Below, one piece after another: positions 6,009 to 6,129 of a stretch of DNA of 6,129 nt. This DNA comes from DUUS01 sp964416365. Lineage in GTDB: Bacteria > Bacillota_I > Bacilli_A > RF39 > UBA660. The DNA lies in the NCBI GenBank assembly GCA_964416365.1, contig CAYQDO010000041.1:1-6129 (forward strand), written 5' to 3'. Numbering within the stretch: the first letter of the stretch is position 1; each line of letters opens with the position of its first letter. Made by a program: the position numbers and the translations under genes. Under the pieces are notes generated by a model. That model did not search any database. It was not told the origin of the DNA and saw only the letters and a list, made by a program, of their open reading frames with translations.

Positions 6009-6129
6009 GTCATTTACTTCGTTTTTGGTTTTAAATTCAATTCGTTTATTTTTTTTGTTGCTGGATACTGATTTAACAATGAATTTTATAAATATTATTT
6101 TTCGCAAATATTTTTATAGTATTGCTTTT
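6009..6129 (-). other. Right edge: no intact gene; short frame before the terminator
   Basis: All three minus-strand frames contain stops here, so no long gene from beyond the edge runs through to the terminator at 5983-6008. One 23-codon frame stops at TAA 6014-6016, 5 bp before the hairpin, with a TTG at 6077-6079 but no ribosome binding site; its predicted sequence (LLNQYPATKKINELNLKPK) matches nothing I recognise. The region could be a decayed gene tail, the long 3' untranslated region of a gene beyond the edge, or the body of a small RNA. Confidence 0.3.

Noticed and set aside
5862..6107. Minus-strand frame of 81 codons starting at TTG
   Set aside because: It reads straight through a strong terminator of its own strand (5983-6008) and through the hairpin at 5868-5901, has no ribosome binding site, and resembles no family I know.
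1..6129. TGA read as tryptophan, as in Mycoplasma
   Set aside because: Trp is encoded by TGG in smc, yidD and the ZnuA-like gene, and TGA serves as a stop at rnc, yidD and the 3879-4316 gene, two of them in tight overlaps with the next start.

Overview
The window is strongly AT-rich. It uses the standard genetic code: TGG encodes Trp, and TGA is used as a stop by rnc, yidD and the 3879-4316 lipoprotein gene. Genes are preceded by AGGAG/AGGTG-type ribosome binding sites and are tightly packed, with 4-bp overlaps. Two proteins carry lipobox signal peptides, and the SMC protein is short (978 aa), as in mollicutes. Together this suggests a low-GC Firmicutes/Bacilli-type bacterium close to, or derived from, the Mollicutes side, but one that has not reassigned TGA. 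The species cannot be named from the sequence.

Left block, minus strand (177-3763): rnc (RNase III) and smc (chromosome condensation ATPase) form a two-gene operon overlapping by 4 bp (GTGA), with smc starting at GTG. A consensus TATAAT lies just upstream of rnc. The usual third partner, ftsY, is not visible in the 176 bp left of smc. That stretch holds only a short start-less frame and a 14-bp palindrome.

Centre (3879-5540): a small lipoprotein gene of unknown function on the minus strand is divergent from a plus-strand pair, yidD and a ZnuA/TroA-like substrate-binding lipoprotein, which overlap by ATGA. YidD aids membrane-protein insertion and is usually found beside rnpA and yidC; here it has a different partner. 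That partner keeps the fold signatures of metal-binding ABC receptors but has lost all the histidine metal ligands, and no permease or ATPase lies nearby. This pair is the most unusual part of the window.

Right block (5541-6129): a terminator closes the yidD operon. A good promoter then drives tRNA-Ser(GCT), followed by its own terminator. Beyond it lies about 360 bp with no convincing intact gene. It holds a 24-codon start-less frame ending in an SSB-like acidic tail (NDDLRF), followed by a terminator hairpin, then a second strong terminator in the opposite direction. This looks like remains of older genes, possibly including an ssb 3' end, or a small RNA locus on the minus strand.
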